Below, one piece after another: positions 51,022 through 53,266 of a stretch of 53,266 bases of DNA. The stretch's first letter is position 1. Every line of letters begins with the position of its first letter. Both the position numbers and the translations under genes were made by a program. This stretch comes from CAZAQS01 sp964486825 (GTDB lineage: Bacteria; Chloroflexota; Anaerolineae; Anaerolineales; UBA4823). The stretch spans positions 1 through 53,266 of the forward strand of contig CAZAQS010000005.1 in assembly GCA_964486825.1 (NCBI GenBank), written 5' to 3'. The notes under the pieces were generated by a model. The model worked only from the letters and a program-made list of their open reading frames with translations. It did no database searches and was not told the DNA's origin.

Positions 51022-51735
51022 AAAAGAGCTTATTTTCGATTCTATGAGGAGCTGCAGGAGCTTCTACCGGCAGAGCTTAGAGAGGCAGCCATCCCTGGTG
51101 AATTCAACGGCAGCCAATCTGTCAAACACCTGATCGAATCCCTGGGTGTACCGCATACCGAGATTGGTAAGCTCTTCGTGAACAGCAAGCCGGTGGATAT
51201 CAGCTACCAGGTCCAGGATGGGGATCGGGTAGAGGTGTGGCCTGCCAGGTGGGAGGCCGGAGAAGGCGAGCCCAGGTTTATCCTGGATAACCACCTTGGA
51301 AAGCTGGCTGGTTACCTGCGCATGCTCGGCTTCAACGCTCTTTACCGGAACGATTACGAGGACACCGAGCTGGCAGAGGTTGCCGAACGCGAGCAGCGCA
51401 TCCTGTTGACCCGCGACCGGCGCTTGCTGATGAGGAAGCAGGTAAAGGCTGGTTACTGCGTACGGGTACACGACCCGCGGGAACAGCTGAAAGACGTTCT
51501 AAAACGCTTTGGCCTTTATACACAACTGAAGCCCTTCCAGCGCTGTATTCGCTGTAACACTCTGTTAGAAGAAGTCCAAAAGGAACAGGTTCTGGAAAGC
51601 CTAGAACCGCTGACGAAGCGGTATTACGATAAATTCAGCGTCTGCCCAGGCTGCCGGCAGGTTTACTGGCCAGGTTCCCATTACAAGCGTATGCAGGATA
51701 TGATCCAGAAAATTATAGAGGACGAGATCGGCTAA
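51019..51735 (+). CDS. Mut7-C RNase domain protein with N-terminal ubiquitin-like domain
   Basis: 238 residues. An N-terminal ubiquitin-fold (about residues 1-80; LFVNSKPVDISYQVQDGDRVEVWP) precedes the PIN-like Mut7-C domain (about 85-170: RFILDNHLGKLAGYLRMLGF with Asp, LLTRDRRLL with Asp). It ends in a zinc ribbon with CIRC and CPGC pairs (about 178-220). Homologues are predicted RNases. It is monocistronic here, divergent from the polymerase gene. Confidence 0.9.
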   Translation: MKRAYFRFYEELQELLPAELREAAIPGEFNGSQSVKHLIESLGVPHTEIGKLFVNSKPVDISYQVQDGDRVEVWPARWEAGEGEPRFILDNHLGKLAGYLRMLGFNALYRNDYEDTELAEVAEREQRILLTRDRRLLMRKQVKAGYCVRVHDPREQLKDVLKRFGLYTQLKPFQRCIRCNTLLEEVQKEQVLESLEPLTKRYYDKFSVCPGCRQVYWPGSHYKRMQDMIQKIIEDEIG

Positions 51736-51742
51736 AGGAGGC

Positions 51743-52417
51743 TCAATCCACAAGAGAGCGTTGAAGTGCTCGACTCCGGCGGCGCCGGAAACGGTCACGC
51801 AGCACAATAAACCGCCGCTTGAACGGCGGGGTACGCACGAGCAGGAGGAACCCAACCAGGGCCCCAAATGCCAGCGGCTGGAGGATATCTCCCTGCAAAG
51901 CCAGTACGTCGCCCTTCTTCACCCAGGCAAAATGGACGATCACCAGGACGGCAGCAGGATACGCCAGGCGATGCAACCGCTTCCAGTTCTTGCCCAGGCG
52001 CGCCTTCCAACCCCTGGTTGAGGTGGCTGCCAGGAGCAACAGAACTGTAAGAGCAGATAAACCCACCCAGACATAGGGCTTATCGACCACCTCCAGGCGC
52101 ATCAGGGCCCAGTCAAAGCCATAGTCCAGGCCGATGAAGATCAAGAAATGAATCGAGGCATATAAAGCCGCGTACAAGCCCAGGGCGCGCCGGATCGAGA
52201 GCGCCTGCCGCCAGCCAAACAGGATATTAGCTGGCGTACAGGCCAGCGACAGGACGAGCAGCACCAGGGCTGCCTTTCCCGTGCGCAGAGTGATATCCTG
52301 AATCGGGTTTACAGAAAAATTGCCCTGCAGGTAATCCCAGGCTAACCAAGCTAATGGAAAGAACGCTCCAAGGTGGGCAAACAACTGGAGACGGCTGAAC
52401 CGGAAAGTGCTCATCAA
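51743..52417 (-). CDS. msrQ: MsrQ haem-binding membrane subunit
   Basis: 224 residues with about six membrane helices of the ferric-reductase-like/YedZ family. Typical segments are TGKAALVLLVLSLACTPAN, RRALGLYAALYASIHFLIF with a haem-ligand histidine, and NWKRLHRLAYPAAVLVIVHFAW with two more histidines. It passes electrons from the respiratory chain to the molybdoprotein MsrP, whose gene overlaps it by 4 bp upstream. Confidence 0.93.
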   Translation of the reverse strand: MMSTFRFSRLQLFAHLGAFFPLAWLAWDYLQGNFSVNPIQDITLRTGKAALVLLVLSLACTPANILFGWRQALSIRRALGLYAALYASIHFLIFIGLDYGFDWALMRLEVVDKPYVWVGLSALTVLLLLAATSTRGWKARLGKNWKRLHRLAYPAAVLVIVHFAWVKKGDVLALQGDILQPLAFGALVGFLLLVRTPPFKRRFIVLRDRFRRRRSRALQRSLVD

Positions 52418-53266
52418 TAGTAAACGGATAGGTCCATCCCTTCGTAGAGATGAGCTACCTCTTCAGCATAGCCGTTGAACATTAGAGTCGGGCGGCGCCC
52501 GGATTCACCGATGCGTCGCTCACTGGCTTGTGACCAGCGCGGGTGCGATACTTCCGGATTAACATTTGAATAAAAGCCATACTCGTTCGGGGCTGCCGAA
52601 GACCATAGCGTGGCGGGTTGTTCCTCCACCAACTCGATCTTGACGATGGATTTGATGCTCTTGAAGCCATACTTCCAGGGCACAACCAGCCGCAAGGGAG
52701 AGCCATTTTGAGCGGGCAACGGATTCCCGTACAGACCCGTGGCTAGGATGGTCAAGTCGTGCATGGCTTCATCTATGCGCAACCCCTCCGCATACGGCCA
52801 GGTATAAAAGCGACTTTTTTGCCCCGGCATCTGCTCCGGATCGTAGAGCGTTTCAAAACGGACATATTTCGCCGTGGATTGCGGTTCGGCATCTTTCAGG
52901 AGATCCGCCAGGCGGAAGCCATGCCAGGGGATCACCATCGACCAGCCTTCCACGCAGCGTAGCCGGTAAATGCGCTCTTCATGAGGGAATCGACTCAAAA
53001 TATCTTCTACTGCAATGGTTTGCGGCTTATTCACCAATCCGCCGATCTCCACATCCCAGGGAGAGGTTTTAAAGTCCTTGGCAAGTCCGGCTACACGTCC
53101 TTTGTCGGTCGTGAACTCATAATAATTATTGTAAGTCGTTACGGCTTCGTAAGGGGTCAGGTTGCCTCCCAATTCATCTACCTGTGTACTTACATGCAAC
53201 TCCGCTTTAACCGGTTGAGAGGGTTGCTCGTTGTCCCCCCCACAAGCCGCCAACAAAGCTCCAGCG
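52414..53266 (-). CDS. msrP: MsrP molybdopterin-dependent methionine sulfoxide reductase, N-terminus off the window
   Basis: About 284 residues present, with the 5' end cut by the window edge. The part seen begins at the end of the signal peptide (LLAACGGD), then TYNNYYEFTTDK, the molybdenum-ligand cysteine in LRCVEGWSMVIPW and GSPLRLVVPWKYGFKS. This sulfite-oxidase-fold enzyme repairs oxidised methionines in exported proteins. Here the signal end AACGG looks lipoprotein-like rather than a plain Tat site, but the upstream part is not visible. It forms an operon with msrQ. Confidence 0.93.
   Translation of the reverse strand, partial: AGALLAACGGDNEQPSQPVKAELHVSTQVDELGGNLTPYEAVTTYNNYYEFTTDKGRVAGLAKDFKTSPWDVEIGGLVNKPQTIAVEDILSRFPHEERIYRLRCVEGWSMVIPWHGFRLADLLKDAEPQSTAKYVRFETLYDPEQMPGQKSRFYTWPYAEGLRIDEAMHDLTILATGLYGNPLPAQNGSPLRLVVPWKYGFKSIKSIVKIELVEEQPATLWSSAAPNEYGFYSNVNPEVSHPRWSQASERRIGESGRRPTLMFNGYAEEVAHLYEGMDLSVYY

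Overview
The window looks like chromosomal DNA of a Chloroflexota bacterium, probably Anaerolineae-like. I infer this from family content, not from a marker gene: a Ser/Thr kinase with FHA domain, Pro/Thr linker and TolB-type propeller; a BTAD-AAA-TPR regulator; a SpoIIE/STAS partner switch; a fused shikimate kinase/dehydroquinate synthase; and an NfeD-stomatin pair. Two runs of ten N (17953-17962 and 21645-21654) are scaffold joins, so three contigs are linked here and order across the joins is not proven. No rRNA, tRNA, CRISPR array, insertion sequence or phage gene was seen.

Layout. 1-2630: a membrane-anchored sugar epimerase and a DegT/DnrJ aminotransferase (surface polysaccharide or nucleotide-sugar work). 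2870-4511: a cytochrome P450 and a small membrane protein. 4926-8602: the large receptor-like Ser/Thr kinase, then the wreck of an NHLRC2-like thioredoxin/NHL-repeat gene. 8712-16825: PspC, a KTSC/methyltransferase pair, NfeD plus slipin, MgtE, a YwbE-like protein, an ATP-grasp ligase and two RRM RNA-binding proteins with structured leaders. 16890-25769: two aldo/keto reductases, a UbiA prenyltransferase and an AI-2E permease (both cut by N gaps), an EamA transporter, a nucleotidyltransferase-fold protein, a lipoprotein and a saccharopine-dehydrogenase-like enzyme. 25766-31980: a carotenoid-desaturase-like oxidoreductase, an unknown protein, two STAS proteins, a SpoIIE phosphatase/HATPase switch protein and a flavin disulfide oxidoreductase. 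32182-42286: the complete route from DAHP synthase to phenylalanine and tyrosine. 42293-47683: a 7TM-type membrane protein, a diheme cytochrome c and the BTAD regulator. 47694-53266: a DnaE-type polymerase, a Mut7-C protein and MsrQ/MsrP.

Two regulatory signals stand out. First, the leftward aro operon (aroH-aroF-tyrA-aroA-aroE-aminotransferase-aroC-aroKB-aroQ) starts from a good sigma70-type promoter. It has a 25-codon leader peptide with seven Phe/Tyr codons and a hairpin plus T-run terminator just before aroH. A plausible antiterminator can pair with that terminator, which is the layout of classical ribosome-mediated attenuation. Second, three separate leftward promoters share the same architecture: three direct half-sites at 11-12 bp period, then exactly 9 nt, then TAGAAT or TAAACT. 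They lie ahead of the partner-switch operon, the disulfide oxidoreductase and the cytochrome c operon. This looks like a small activator regulon, and the divergently placed BTAD regulator is the obvious candidate regulator.
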